Shown here: positions 14,020 to 21,749 of the stretch, piece by piece
Layout: each line of letters begins with the position of its first letter
Numbering within the stretch: the stretch's first letter is position 1
Assembly (NCBI GenBank): GCA_044508215.1
Contig: JBIQID010000027.1
Coordinates: 1-25,963 of the forward strand
DNA from: JAEZFI01 sp044508215
Lineage (GTDB): Bacteria > Actinomycetota > Acidimicrobiia > Acidimicrobiales > Microtrichaceae
DNA: 25,963 nt
Reading direction: 5' to 3'
Translations under genes and position numbers: made by a program
Notes under the pieces: model-generated
The model's input: only the letters and a program-made list of their open reading frames with translations
Database searches by the model: none
Told to the model about the DNA's origin: nothing

Positions 14020-14487
14020 GTGGGGACCAGGACCTTCCTCTCCCTGGGATCGAACCTCGGCGACCGGCGGGCACTGATCCGCCAGGCGATCGCGTCGCTG
14101 CCCGACGTGGTGGCCGTGTCGCCCGTGTACGAGACCGACCCCGTGGGAGGACCGCAGCAGGGCCGGTTCCTCAACGTGGTGGTGCAGCTCGACACCGAGA
14201 TCGGGCCGAACGACCTGCTCAGCATCTGCCACCGCATCGAGGCCGCCGCCCACCGCGTGCGCAGCGAGCGCTGGGGTCCACGGACCCTCGACGTGGACAT
14301 CATCTGGATGGACGGCGTCGAGATGGACACGCAGCGCCTCACGATCCCGCACCCACGCTGGAAGAAGCGGCGCTTCGTGCTGGTCCCGATGCGCGACCTC
14401 GCTCCCGACCTGGTGTCGACCCACGACATCGACATGGCCGACGGGAACGTGTGGCCGGTCGAGTGCCTCTCCCACCCGGAGCCGTGA
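14020..14487 (+). CDS. folK: 2-amino-4-hydroxy-6-hydroxymethyldihydropteridine pyrophosphokinase
   Basis: The product has 155 residues. It transfers pyrophosphate from ATP to 6-hydroxymethyl-dihydropterin, the substrate for FolP. FLSLGSNLGDRRALI opens the protein. RWGPRTLDVDIIWMDG carries the two metal-binding Asp residues, and LTIPHPRWKKRRFVLVPM carries ATP-binding Arg residues. GTG 14020 begins one base after the folB stop and puts the first strand at the N-terminus. An ATG at 13987 in frame would overlap folB by 32 bases and add unconserved residues, so GTG is preferred. The stop overlaps the next gene as GTGA, which indicates coupling with the DUF2520 protein. Confidence 0.95.
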   Translation: MGTRTFLSLGSNLGDRRALIRQAIASLPDVVAVSPVYETDPVGGPQQGRFLNVVVQLDTEIGPNDLLSICHRIEAAAHRVRSERWGPRTLDVDIIWMDGVEMDTQRLTIPHPRWKKRRFVLVPMRDLAPDLVSTHDIDMADGNVWPVECLSHPEP

Positions 14488-15293
14488 CCCGGCACCTGGT
14501 GGTGGTCGGTCGCGGCCGGTTGGGTTCGGCGCTCGCGGCCGCGGTCGGTCGCCTCGACGGCTGGACCGTCCGGCTCGAAGCCGGGCGCGGCGCCTCGCCG
14601 GACCTCGACGGCGCCGACCTCGTTCTGCTCTGCGTCCCCGACGGGGCGATCGCCGAGAGAGCGTCGACGCTGGCGGTCGACGCCGACCGGGTGGTGGGGC
14701 ACTGCTCCGGGGCGCTCGGCCTCGACGTGCTGGAACCGCACCCACGGCGAACGTCGCTCCACCCGCTGGTCTCCGTCGCCGACGCCGAGCGCGGGGCCGC
14801 CGCGCTGCGCGGAGCCTGGGCCGGGCTGGCGGGCGATCCGATCGCTGCCGAGCTCGCCGCCGCGCTGGGCATGCGGGGCGTGGCCGTGCCCGACGAGCGC
14901 AGGGCGGAGTACCACGCGGCGGCCGCGATCGCGTCCAACCACCTGGTGGCGCTCCTCGGACAGGTGGAGCGGGTGGCCTCCGGGCTGGGGGTGCCGCTCG
15001 AGGCGTTCGCCGCCCTGGCCCGCGGGAGCCTCGAGAACGCCACGTCGATGGGCCCCACCGCCGCCCTCACCGGGCCCGTGGCCCGAGGCGACTGGTCGAC
15101 GGTCAGGGCGCACCTCGCTGCGCTGGCGGAGGACGAGCGATCGGGCTACCTGGGCGGTGTCCACCTGGCGGCCCGCCTCGCCGGGCGGGAGGTCCCGGAC
15201 GACCTGTCCGAGGCCGCCGACCCCGCGGACCCGCCTGGCGCCACGTCATCCGGCGCCGACCGGCACGACGGAGCGGCGCGCGACCGCCGGTAG
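14484..15293 (+). CDS. Rossmann-fold DUF2520 protein (Rv3603c-like)
   Basis: The product has 269 residues. The N-terminal Rossmann domain starts HLVVVGRGRLGSALAAAV (GxGxxGxxA dinucleotide fold) and includes LVLLCVPDGAI. The typical family block GHCSGALGLDVLEP ... SLHPLVSV follows. A helical C-terminal DUF2520 domain contains YHAAAAIASNHLVALL. The architecture resembles ketopantoate reductase and 6-phosphogluconate dehydrogenase-like NAD(P)-dependent enzymes. Its reaction is not established. It is placed directly before panC here and, from memory, in mycobacteria, and no panE is visible, so a role in pantoate supply is a reasonable inference. GTG 14484 overlaps folK by four bases. The C-terminal 35 residues are disordered. 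Confidence 0.87.
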   Translation: MTRHLVVVGRGRLGSALAAAVGRLDGWTVRLEAGRGASPDLDGADLVLLCVPDGAIAERASTLAVDADRVVGHCSGALGLDVLEPHPRRTSLHPLVSVADAERGAAALRGAWAGLAGDPIAAELAAALGMRGVAVPDERRAEYHAAAAIASNHLVALLGQVERVASGLGVPLEAFAALARGSLENATSMGPTAALTGPVARGDWSTVRAHLAALAEDERSGYLGGVHLAARLAGREVPDDLSEAADPADPPGATSSGADRHDGAARDRR

Positions 15294-15296
15294 CCT
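15291..15296 (+). promoter_or_regulatory. -10-like box TAGCCT before panC
   Basis: TAGCCT starts inside the TAG stop of the previous gene and ends nine bases before GTG 15306. No ribosome binding site is present. It is the same arrangement, and the same hexamer, as before the small membrane gene at 6738. Confidence 0.4.
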
Positions 15297-15305
15297 CCAC
15301 CCCCG

Positions 15306-16175
15306 GTGCTGACCCACACGACGATCGCGGAGCTCCGCGCCGACCTGGCAGCTCGGAGGGCATCTGGGCGCACGGTCGGCCTCGTCCCGACCATGGGCTA
15401 CCTCCACCAGGGGCACGTCTCGTTGATCGAGGCGGCCGCCGCGGAGTGCGACGAGGTCGTCACCACGATCTTCGTGAACCCGCTCCAGTTCGCCGAGGGG
15501 GAGGACCTGTCGGCGTACCCGCGCGACCCCGAGGGCGACAGCGACAAGGCCGCCGCTGCGGGGTCGACGATGCTCTTCATGCCGCCGCTCGAGGAGATGT
15601 ACCCCGAGCCGATGCTCACCACCGTCTCGGTCGACGAGATCGCACTGGGCATGGAGGGCGGCTCACGGCCCACCCACTTCGCGGGTGTCGCGACGGTGGT
15701 GGCGAAGCTGTTCGCCATCGTCGGCGAGTGCCGGGCCTACTTCGGGGACAAGGACTACCAGCAGCTCGCCGTCGTGCGCCGCATGGCATCGGACCTCTCG
15801 TTCCCGGTGGACGTGATCGGCTGTCCGATCGTCCGGGAGCCGGACGGGCTCGCCATGTCGAGCCGCAACGTCTACATGTCGCCAGAGCACCGCGCCGCGG
15901 CGCCGGTGCTTCGCCGGGCGCTCGATGCAGGAGCCGCCGCCGTCCAGGCAGGGGAGCGGTCCGCTGAACGCGTCCGAGCCGTGATGCGCCAGGTCGTCGA
16001 GACGGAGCCGCTCGCTGTCCTCGATTACGTCGAGGTCGCCGATCCCTCCACGCTCCGGCCCGTGGAGGTCGCATCGCCCGAGGTGCGCCTGTTCGTCGCC
16101 GCCCAGCTGGGGGCCGCCCGGTTGATCGACAACGCGGCGGCCTCGGAGCCTCCCTTCGGCGGAGGTGTGGGATGA
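15306..16175 (+). CDS. panC: Pantothenate synthetase
   Basis: The product has 289 residues. It condenses pantoate and beta-alanine with ATP to give pantothenate, the vitamin precursor of CoA. The HIGH-type signature is P28-TMGYLHQGH37. FVNPLQF binds pantoate, and FGDKDYQQL and GLAMSSRNVYMSP (the KMSKS equivalent) complete the nucleotidyltransferase active site. Length and motifs are fully normal. The GTG start lies 12 bases after the DUF2520 gene. The end overlaps nadB as ATGA. panD, which usually follows panC in mycobacteria, is absent here, so beta-alanine must come from a gene elsewhere. Confidence 0.96.
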   Translation: MLTHTTIAELRADLAARRASGRTVGLVPTMGYLHQGHVSLIEAAAAECDEVVTTIFVNPLQFAEGEDLSAYPRDPEGDSDKAAAAGSTMLFMPPLEEMYPEPMLTTVSVDEIALGMEGGSRPTHFAGVATVVAKLFAIVGECRAYFGDKDYQQLAVVRRMASDLSFPVDVIGCPIVREPDGLAMSSRNVYMSPEHRAAAPVLRRALDAGAAAVQAGERSAERVRAVMRQVVETEPLAVLDYVEVADPSTLRPVEVASPEVRLFVAAQLGAARLIDNAAASEPPFGGGVG

Positions 16176-17758
16176 CCGAGCTGGACCTCCTGGTGCTCGG
16201 CAGCGGGGTAGCGGGCCTGTCCGCCGCGGTGGGTGCCGCCGAGCTGGGACTGCGGGTCGGGGTGGTCTCGAAGGCCGCGCTCGACCAGGCGACCACCCGC
16301 TGGGCACAGGGTGGGGTGGCGGCGGCGCTGTCCGGCGACCCCGAGGAGATCGACCTCCACCTCGCCGACACCCTCGCCGCCGGGGCGGGGCTGTGCGACC
16401 TGGACGCTGTGCGCGTCCTGGTGGACGAAGGGCCCGGTCGGGTGCACGAGCTGATCGCACGGGGCGCCAGGTTCGACCGCGACGGCGACGGCGCGCTGGA
16501 GCTGGCACGGGAAGGCGGCCACTCGGTGGCACGGGTGGTCCACGCCGGCGGTGCGGCGACCGGCGCCGAGATCGAACGGGCGCTCGTCGAAGCGGTGAGG
16601 GCGACCGCCGGGCAGATCCACGAGCGGTCGTTCGCGCTGGACCTCCTCGTGGTCGACGGTGTGTGCCGCGGGGTCCGGGCAGTGCACGAGGACGGCACGG
16701 TGCACGAGGTGGCCGCGCGGAACACGCTCCTCGCCACCGGCGGCGCCGGCCAGCTCTTCGCGGTGACCACCAACCCCGTCGTCGCCACGGGTGACGGCGT
16801 CGCCATGGCGATCCGCGCCGGTGCCGCCGTGGCCGACATCGAGTTCTTCCAGTTCCACCCCACCGCCCTCGACCACCCGTCGATGCCGCGGGCGCTCCTG
16901 AGCGAGGCGCTCCGCGGGCACGGAGCGCTCCTGCGCGACGGCAGCGGTCAGCGCTTCGTGGACGAGCTGCTGCCGCGGGACGTGGTGTCGCGGGCGATCA
17001 CAAAGGTCATGGCGGACCAGAACCTCGACCACGTGTGGCTCGACGCCACGGGACTCGACCACTTCGACCTGCGGTTCCCGACGATCGCCGCCGAGCTGGC
17101 CCGGTACGGCCTGGACGCCGGCGACGACTGGCTCCCGGTGGCACCGGCCGCGCACCACCAGTGCGGCGGGGTCGTGACCGACCTCGACGGCGCCACCACG
17201 GTGGAGGGCCTCTGGGCCGCGGGCGAGGTCAGCTGCACAGGCGTCCACGGCGCCAACCGCCTCGCCTCCAACTCGCTGCTCGAGGGGATGGTGTTCGGAG
17301 CGCGCGTCGTGGAGGCAGTGGCGGCGGGACGCACCGCCGCCGAGCCGAGCGGTGCGATGCGAGCTGCGATCGGTCGCCCGACCTCCGATGTGCTGATCGG
17401 CGGACGGCGGATCGAGCGGACGCCGCTCCTCGAGCGCGGTCCCGCCGATGCCGCAGCGCTCGACCGCGCCACGGTGGTGTCCCTCCGCGACCTCCTGCAG
17501 CGCTCGATGACACGGAACGCCGGCCTGCTCCGGAGCAAGGAGTCGCTGGCAGCGGCAGAAGAGACCGTCGAGGCGGTGCTGGCGCAGGTGCCCCGACGCT
17601 CGACCGATCCGGCGACCGCCGAGCTGCGCAACCTGGCCGAGGTGGGTGCCGTGTTCATCGCCGCCGCAGCCGAGCGACGCGAGAGCCGTGGCGTCCACAC
17701 CCGCGGGGACTTCCCCGACCAGCGGGACTCCTACCGCCTCCGGCTGGTCGCCGGCTGA
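16172..17758 (+). CDS. nadB: L-aspartate oxidase
   Basis: The product has 528 residues. It is a flavoenzyme of the succinate dehydrogenase/fumarate reductase flavoprotein group, oxidising L-aspartate to iminoaspartate for quinolinate and NAD synthesis. G10-S-G12-VA-G15 binds FAD. TTRWAQGGVAAAL, FFQFHPTAL, SEALRGHGALL, HHQCGGV and GANRLASNSLLEGMVFGAR follow in the family order. The C-terminal helical domain is shorter than in E. coli but intact. ATG 16172 overlaps the panC stop. NadA (quinolinate synthase), the partner that consumes the unstable iminoaspartate, is not beside it, although nadC follows. Confidence 0.95.
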   Translation: MTELDLLVLGSGVAGLSAAVGAAELGLRVGVVSKAALDQATTRWAQGGVAAALSGDPEEIDLHLADTLAAGAGLCDLDAVRVLVDEGPGRVHELIARGARFDRDGDGALELAREGGHSVARVVHAGGAATGAEIERALVEAVRATAGQIHERSFALDLLVVDGVCRGVRAVHEDGTVHEVAARNTLLATGGAGQLFAVTTNPVVATGDGVAMAIRAGAAVADIEFFQFHPTALDHPSMPRALLSEALRGHGALLRDGSGQRFVDELLPRDVVSRAITKVMADQNLDHVWLDATGLDHFDLRFPTIAAELARYGLDAGDDWLPVAPAAHHQCGGVVTDLDGATTVEGLWAAGEVSCTGVHGANRLASNSLLEGMVFGARVVEAVAAGRTAAEPSGAMRAAIGRPTSDVLIGGRRIERTPLLERGPADAAALDRATVVSLRDLLQRSMTRNAGLLRSKESLAAAEETVEAVLAQVPRRSTDPATAELRNLAEVGAVFIAAAAERRESRGVHTRGDFPDQRDSYRLRLVAG

Positions 17759-17853
17759 GCCCAGCCGGCGGAGGATCCACGGCTGCGGGACCGACCGCTC
17801 GACGGGTCGGCGCGGCTGCCGGGACGGAACGGCGCATCGGCAAGACTGCCGGC

Positions 17854-18735
17854 GTGAGCGATGCAGCCGACGTCCCCCGGTCCGACCTCCAGCCGCCGCC
17901 CCTCGCCGTCCGGGAGGCCGTCGAGCGAGCGCTGGCGGAGGACCTGACCCCCCTCGGCGACCTCACCGCCTCGCTGCTCGACCCGAACGCCACGACGACA
18001 GCCCGAGTGGTCGCCCGCGCCGCCGGCCGCCTGGCGGGGACCGCGTGCGCCGCGGAGGCGTTCGCTCAGGTGGACCCCGCGATCGAGGTGAGCTGGGCGC
18101 TCGACGACGGTGCTGAGCTCTCCGAGGACTCGGTCATCGGGGAGGTCTCCGGGCGGCTCGCCCCGGTCCTCACCGCCGAGCGGACGGCGCTGAACTTCTT
18201 GGGCCACCTCTCCGGCATCGCCACCGAGACGGCCCGCTACGCCGACGAAGCAGCGCGGGGTGGCGGCGCCAGGGTGTGGGACACGCGCAAGACGACCCCC
18301 GGCCTGCGCTCGCTCGAGAAGGCCGCCGTACGCGCCGGCGGCGGGCGGAACCACCGCGGGAACCTCAGCGACTGGATCCTGGTGAAGGACAACCACCTCA
18401 CCGGGATGGGCGTCACCGAGGCCGTGCGCCGGGCGAAGGACCGCTGGCCTGGCAGGACCGTCCACGTCGAGTGCGACCGCGAGGACCAGATGGTGGAGGC
18501 CATCCGGGCCGGTGCAGGCGCGGTGCTGCTCGACAACATGGACCCGGAGACGGTCGCCCGCTGCGTGGCCGCCGCCCGCGAGCTCGACCCCGACCACCGT
18601 TGCCTTCTCGAGGTGTCGGGCGGCGTGACCCTCGAGACGATCGCCGCCTACTCGGCGACAGGGGTGGACATGATCTCGATCGGCCGGATCACCAACTCCG
18701 CGCCCGTCCTGGACATCGGGCTGGACATCTCGTAG
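17854..18735 (+). CDS. nadC: Nicotinate-nucleotide pyrophosphorylase (quinolinate phosphoribosyltransferase)
   Basis: The product has 293 residues. It converts quinolinate and PRPP to nicotinate mononucleotide and CO2. Signatures are EDLTPLGDLTASLL near the N-terminus, AERTALNFLGHLSGIAT, WDTRKTTPGLRSLEKAAV and GGGRNHRGNLSD. VKDNHL, HVECD, LLDNM, EVSGGV and SIGRIT complete the barrel. GTG 17854 gives a normal length, and the frame upstream of it is only antisense-like sequence over nadB. A 95-bp gap separates it from nadB. No ribosome binding site was seen; CAAGACT six bases before the GTG might be a poor -10. Its TAG stop abuts the first large hairpin of the convergent intergenic region. Confidence 0.95.
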   Translation: MSDAADVPRSDLQPPPLAVREAVERALAEDLTPLGDLTASLLDPNATTTARVVARAAGRLAGTACAAEAFAQVDPAIEVSWALDDGAELSEDSVIGEVSGRLAPVLTAERTALNFLGHLSGIATETARYADEAARGGGARVWDTRKTTPGLRSLEKAAVRAGGGRNHRGNLSDWILVKDNHLTGMGVTEAVRRAKDRWPGRTVHVECDREDQMVEAIRAGAGAVLLDNMDPETVARCVAAARELDPDHRCLLEVSGGVTLETIAAYSATGVDMISIGRITNSAPVLDIGLDIS

Positions 18736-18737
18736 GG

Positions 18738-18801
18738 GGGGTCCCGTCCCCAGACGGCTCACCAGCTTCGCGAAGTGTTCTCCGCCTGGGGACGGGACCC
18801 C
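18738..18801. repeat. Hairpin 1: 16-bp perfect stem with a conserved loop core
   Basis: GGGGTCCCGTCCCCAG (18738-18753) pairs perfectly with CTGGGGACGGGACCCC (18786-18801). The 32-nt loop contains a 23-nt core at 18758-18780 with the palindrome CTTCGCGAAG (18766-18775). CGG/CCG can add three pairs above one mismatch. The hairpin starts three bases after the nadC stop and could terminate nadC. The identical loop core in hairpin 2, on an unrelated stem, shows it is more than a simple terminator. Confidence 0.9.
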
Positions 18802-18810
18802 AACGCGGGC

Positions 18811-18871
18811 TCGTCCGGCCGTGGACCGGACGGGCAATTGTTGGTGTTCCGGCCTCACTCGTAGCGGGGGG
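18811..18871. repeat. Tail repeat, copy 1
   Basis: This 61-bp unit follows hairpin 1 and differs from copy 2 (18966-19027) at one base and a one-base gap. It contains a small hairpin, CGTCCGG (18812-18818) with CCGGACG (18826-18832), and then a segment with CAATTG. It ends TCACTCGTAGCGGGGGG. Those end bases are the same as the stop and last codons of the convergent membrane gene, so the unit looks like a duplicated gene end. Confidence 0.9.
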
Positions 18872-18872
18872 A

Positions 18873-18936
18873 GGGGCCTGCCCCTCAGGCGACTCACCAG
18901 CTTCGCGAAGTGTTCGCTGCCTGAGCGGCAGGCCCC
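18873..18936. repeat. Hairpin 2: 18-bp stem (one mismatch) with the same loop core
   Basis: GGGGCCTGCCCCTCAGGC (18873-18890) pairs with GCCTGAGCGGCAGGCCCC (18919-18936) except C18883 against C18926. The 28-nt loop holds the same 23-nt core as hairpin 1 (18893-18915, identical at every base). The two stems differ in sequence, but each is self-complementary, which is the mark of selection for a folded RNA or single-stranded DNA. Confidence 0.9.
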
Positions 18937-18965
18937 AGAGGACGCGTGGCTCTGGCCTCACTGAC

Positions 18966-19027
18966 TCGTCTGGCCGTGGACCGGACGGGCAAATTGTTGG
19001 TGTTCCGGCCTCACTCGTAGCGGGGGG
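18966..19027. repeat. Tail repeat, copy 2, running into the membrane gene's 3' end
   Basis: This 62-bp copy of the tail follows hairpin 2. Its small hairpin is CGTCTGG (18967-18973) with CCGGACG (18981-18987), so the one substitution changes a C-G pair to a U-G pair. The last 17 bases are the final codons and TGA stop of the minus-strand membrane gene (19011-19027). Confidence 0.9.
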
Positions 19028-20177
19028 TGGGGCGGGTCAGGCGGGCGACTCGCCACAGGGTGTCCAGGAGGGCGAGGGCGACCAGGGCGGCAGCGAGGGG
19101 GCCGAGGTCGAACGCCAGCAGGATCGCTGCGGCGTTCAGGGCCACCAACGCCACCCACGAGCGCATCGTGGCGAACCCCGCGGACAGGCGCTCGGGCCCG
19201 CCGCCCCGGAGCACCGGAGCGAAGTAGCCGATGCCCGCCCACAGCATCTGGGCCAGGCCTCCGACGAGCAGCACCAGCACCTCGGCGCGAGCGGTGGGCC
19301 AGGTGCCGTCGGCGATGCGAACCGCCACCCACGCGGTCACACCCACCCACCACAGCGCGCCGGCGGCGATCCCGATGCCCCGGGGTCCGGCGTAGTCGAA
19401 GGCCCGGCGGGTCGGGCTCGGCATCATCGCCCACGACACCGCCAGCCCCAGCGCCGCGATGCCCATGCCCACCGCGGCGAGCGTGTCCTCGCCGGCCAGC
19501 CCGCCCACCACGGCCAGCAGCACGCCGGTGGTGAACGCCACCAGGGCCGACCCGAGGCGCTGGCGGGTGAAGCGAGGCGACGGCTTCATCCGCAGGGTGG
19601 TCGCCGCGAAGGTCGGGAGGGTGGCCACGATGACCGTGCCGATGAACCCCCACATCGTGGCGATGGGGTGCACCTGCCACAGCAGGTCAGCCGAGCGGCC
19701 CGTGGCGAGCAGGCCCCCGAGCACCGCCCCGACCGCAGCCCAGGCGGCTGCCAGCACGTAGGCCCAGGTCTGCACGGCGTAGCGGTCCTGGCGCGCGGCC
19801 GCGGCCGCGGCGACGAGCAGGACCGCCAGCGCTGCGAACCCGGCCGCCGCCACGATCGCCCCGGCCAGCACCCAGCCGTCCGCGCCCGCCGGGCGTGCGA
19901 TGACCACCGCCGCGACCCCCACCGCGAGCAGCCAACGCTGCCCCTCCGAGGCCCACGTGGGAGGTGCGGCTGCCCCCGACCAGGTGAGCGCGAGGTGCAG
20001 CGCAGCTGACGACACCACGAGGCTGCCCCCGCCGGCGACCGCAAGGTGCACGACCTCCCACCGCCCGCCCCCGGTGGCGGCGACGATCGCCGCCGCTGCC
20101 GCGAACAGACCTGCCATCGCCAACCCACGGGCGGTGGCCGACTGCGCCCGCCGGACCCCTCGGTCGACCTGCGCCAT
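19011..20177 (-). CDS. Polytopic membrane protein, tentatively NnrS/copper-oxidase membrane-domain-like
   Basis: The product has 388 residues and about ten hydrophobic helices throughout. Conserved-looking histidines sit in helices at H44, H61 and H170. The strings WQVHPIATMWGFIGTVIVAT and YFAPVLRGGGP resemble the membrane domain of actinobacterial NnrS-like and copper-oxidase-like proteins, where such histidines may bind heme or metal. This is by-eye similarity only. ATG 20177 is chosen because the frame upstream is antisense to the glycosyltransferase and begins with unhydrophobic sequence. The start is 57 bases from the divergent glycosyltransferase start. The 3' end lies in the duplicated tail repeat; copy 1 of the repeat carries a second image of its last codons. 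Confidence 0.75.
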   Translation of the reverse strand: MAQVDRGVRRAQSATARGLAMAGLFAAAAAIVAATGGGRWEVVHLAVAGGGSLVVSSAALHLALTWSGAAAPPTWASEGQRWLLAVGVAAVVIARPAGADGWVLAGAIVAAAGFAALAVLLVAAAAAARQDRYAVQTWAYVLAAAWAAVGAVLGGLLATGRSADLLWQVHPIATMWGFIGTVIVATLPTFAATTLRMKPSPRFTRQRLGSALVAFTTGVLLAVVGGLAGEDTLAAVGMGIAALGLAVSWAMMPSPTRRAFDYAGPRGIGIAAGALWWVGVTAWVAVRIADGTWPTARAEVLVLLVGGLAQMLWAGIGYFAPVLRGGGPERLSAGFATMRSWVALVALNAAAILLAFDLGPLAAALVALALLDTLWRVARLTRPTPRYE

Positions 20178-20234
20178 GCGCCCAGCATTGCCCAACGGGA
20201 GGTCCCGGCTCCGCACGCGCGAGACTTGGACCCC

Positions 20235-20957
20235 GTGGAACCAGTCCGCTGCCTGACGGCCGTCATGCCGGCCTACAACGAGGCCGCCACCCTGGAGACG
20301 TGCGTGACCCGCGTGCTCGCGTCGCCGTGGGTCGCCGAGGTCGTCATCGTCGACGACGGCTCCACCGACGCCACCGTGGACATCGCGCAGAAGCTCACCG
20401 AGGTCGACCCGCGGGTCCGCCTCGTGCAGCAGCCGCACAACATGGGGAAGGGCGCAGCGCTGCGCCGGGGGTTCGCCGAGGCCACGGCCGAGTACGTCGT
20501 GGTCCAGGACGCCGACCTCGAGTACGACCCGAGCGAGTACGACGTGCTCCTCGAGCCGCTGCTCACCAAGGGCGCCGACGTCGTGTACGGCTCACGGTTC
20601 CTCGCCGGGCGTCCCCACCGCGTCCTCTACTTCTGGCACTCGCTCGGCAACAGGTTCCTCACCCTGATGTCGAACATGTTCACCGACCTGAACCTGACCG
20701 ACATGGAGACCTGCTACAAGGTCTTCCGCCGTGAGGTGATCCAGTCGATCGCGATCGAGGAGAACCGGTTCGGGTTCGAGCCGGAGATCACCGCGAAGGT
20801 CGCCGCCCAGGGCCTCGTCATCTACGAGGTCGGCATCAGCTACTCCGGGCGGACCTATGAAGAAGGCAAGAAGATCGGGTGGCGCGACGGCGTGCGAGCG
20901 ATCGTCTGCATCATCAAGTACTCGCCGTTGGGTTCCAGGTTCCGCAGCCGGACGTGA
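20235..20957 (+). CDS. Family 2 glycosyltransferase, polyprenyl-phosphate mannose/glucose synthase-like
   Basis: The product is a 240-residue GT-A domain without a membrane helix. It has AVMPAYNEAATLE, VVIVDDGSTDATVD, GKGAALRRGFAEA, the metal-binding VQDADLEYDPSEY and then VYGSRF, followed by METCYKVFRREV and FGFEPEITAKVA. This layout is that of DPM1-like enzymes, which transfer mannose or glucose from GDP/UDP-sugar to polyprenyl phosphate. The donor sugar is not determined by the sequence. The GTG at 20235 places the first strand at the N-terminus. No ribosome binding site was found. A GT-C membrane glycosyltransferase that could use such a lipid-linked sugar is encoded 2.1 kb downstream. 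Confidence 0.9.
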   Translation: MEPVRCLTAVMPAYNEAATLETCVTRVLASPWVAEVVIVDDGSTDATVDIAQKLTEVDPRVRLVQQPHNMGKGAALRRGFAEATAEYVVVQDADLEYDPSEYDVLLEPLLTKGADVVYGSRFLAGRPHRVLYFWHSLGNRFLTLMSNMFTDLNLTDMETCYKVFRREVIQSIAIEENRFGFEPEITAKVAAQGLVIYEVGISYSGRTYEEGKKIGWRDGVRAIVCIIKYSPLGSRFRSRT

Positions 20958-20969
20958 CATCGTTAGGCG

Positions 20970-21749
20970 GTGCTCCTCGCCATCGATGTCGGCAACACCC
21001 AGACGGTCATCGGCCTCTACGGCGACGGCGACTCGAGCCACGAGCTGGTCGACCACTGGCGTGTCGCCACGCAGCACGACCGCACCTGTGACGAGCACGC
21101 CCTCCTCGTCCAGCAGCTCCTGAGCGCCGGCGGCCACGACTGGCAGGCCGACGTCCACGGGATCTCGATCAGCTCCGGCGTTCCGGACGTGACGATGGAG
21201 CTCCGCCGGATGTGCGAGCGCTACCTCGACATCGACCCGGTGGTGCTGGGCGCCGGGGTGAAGACCGGCATGCCGGTGCTCTACGACAACCCGAAGGAGG
21301 TGGGCGCGGACCGCATCGCGAACGCCGTCGGCGCCTACGACCTGTACGGCGGGCCGACCATCGTCGTGGACTTCGGCACGGCCACCACGTTCGACGTGAT
21401 CTCGCCGGCGGGGGAGTACCTCGGCGGGGCCATCGTGCCGGGCATCGAGATCAGCATGGACGCCCTCTTCGGCCGTGCCGCCGCGCTGCGCCGGGTCGAG
21501 CTGGTGGAGCCGCGCTCGGTGATCGGCAAGACCACGGTCGAGTCGATCCAGTCGGGCGTGATCTACGGGTACTCGTCGATGATCGACGGGATGTGCGACC
21601 GGATCGAGGAGGTCATCGGCGAGCCGACCGTGATCGCCACGGGCGGTCTGGCCGACCTCATCTCGCCGGTGTCGGAGTCCATCGAGCGGGTCGAGCCGTG
21701 GTTGACCCTCCACGGCCTGCGCCTGATCTGGGAGAAGAACGCCGGATGA
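20970..21749 (+). CDS. coaX: Type III pantothenate kinase
   Basis: The product has 259 residues. It phosphorylates pantothenate in the first step of CoA synthesis. LLAIDVGNTQTVIGLY holds the N-terminal phosphate-binding Asp. DNPKEVGADRIANAVGAYD, IVVDFGTATTFDVISPAGEYLGGAIVPGIEI and the later Thr/Glu segment TTVESIQSGVIYGY match the acetate kinase-like fold of CoaX. GTG 20970 starts 12 bases after the glycosyltransferase. The stop overlaps lysS as ATGA, which suggests coupling. panC, the gene for the previous pathway step, is 4.8 kb upstream; in mycobacteria the two are much closer. Confidence 0.96.
   Translation: MLLAIDVGNTQTVIGLYGDGDSSHELVDHWRVATQHDRTCDEHALLVQQLLSAGGHDWQADVHGISISSGVPDVTMELRRMCERYLDIDPVVLGAGVKTGMPVLYDNPKEVGADRIANAVGAYDLYGGPTIVVDFGTATTFDVISPAGEYLGGAIVPGIEISMDALFGRAAALRRVELVEPRSVIGKTTVESIQSGVIYGYSSMIDGMCDRIEEVIGEPTVIATGGLADLISPVSESIERVEPWLTLHGLRLIWEKNAG

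Noticed and set aside
18736..19010. CRISPR array or insertion sequence in the repeated region
   Set aside because: There are only two units, with long hairpins and no regular spacers, no transposase frame and no target-site duplication.
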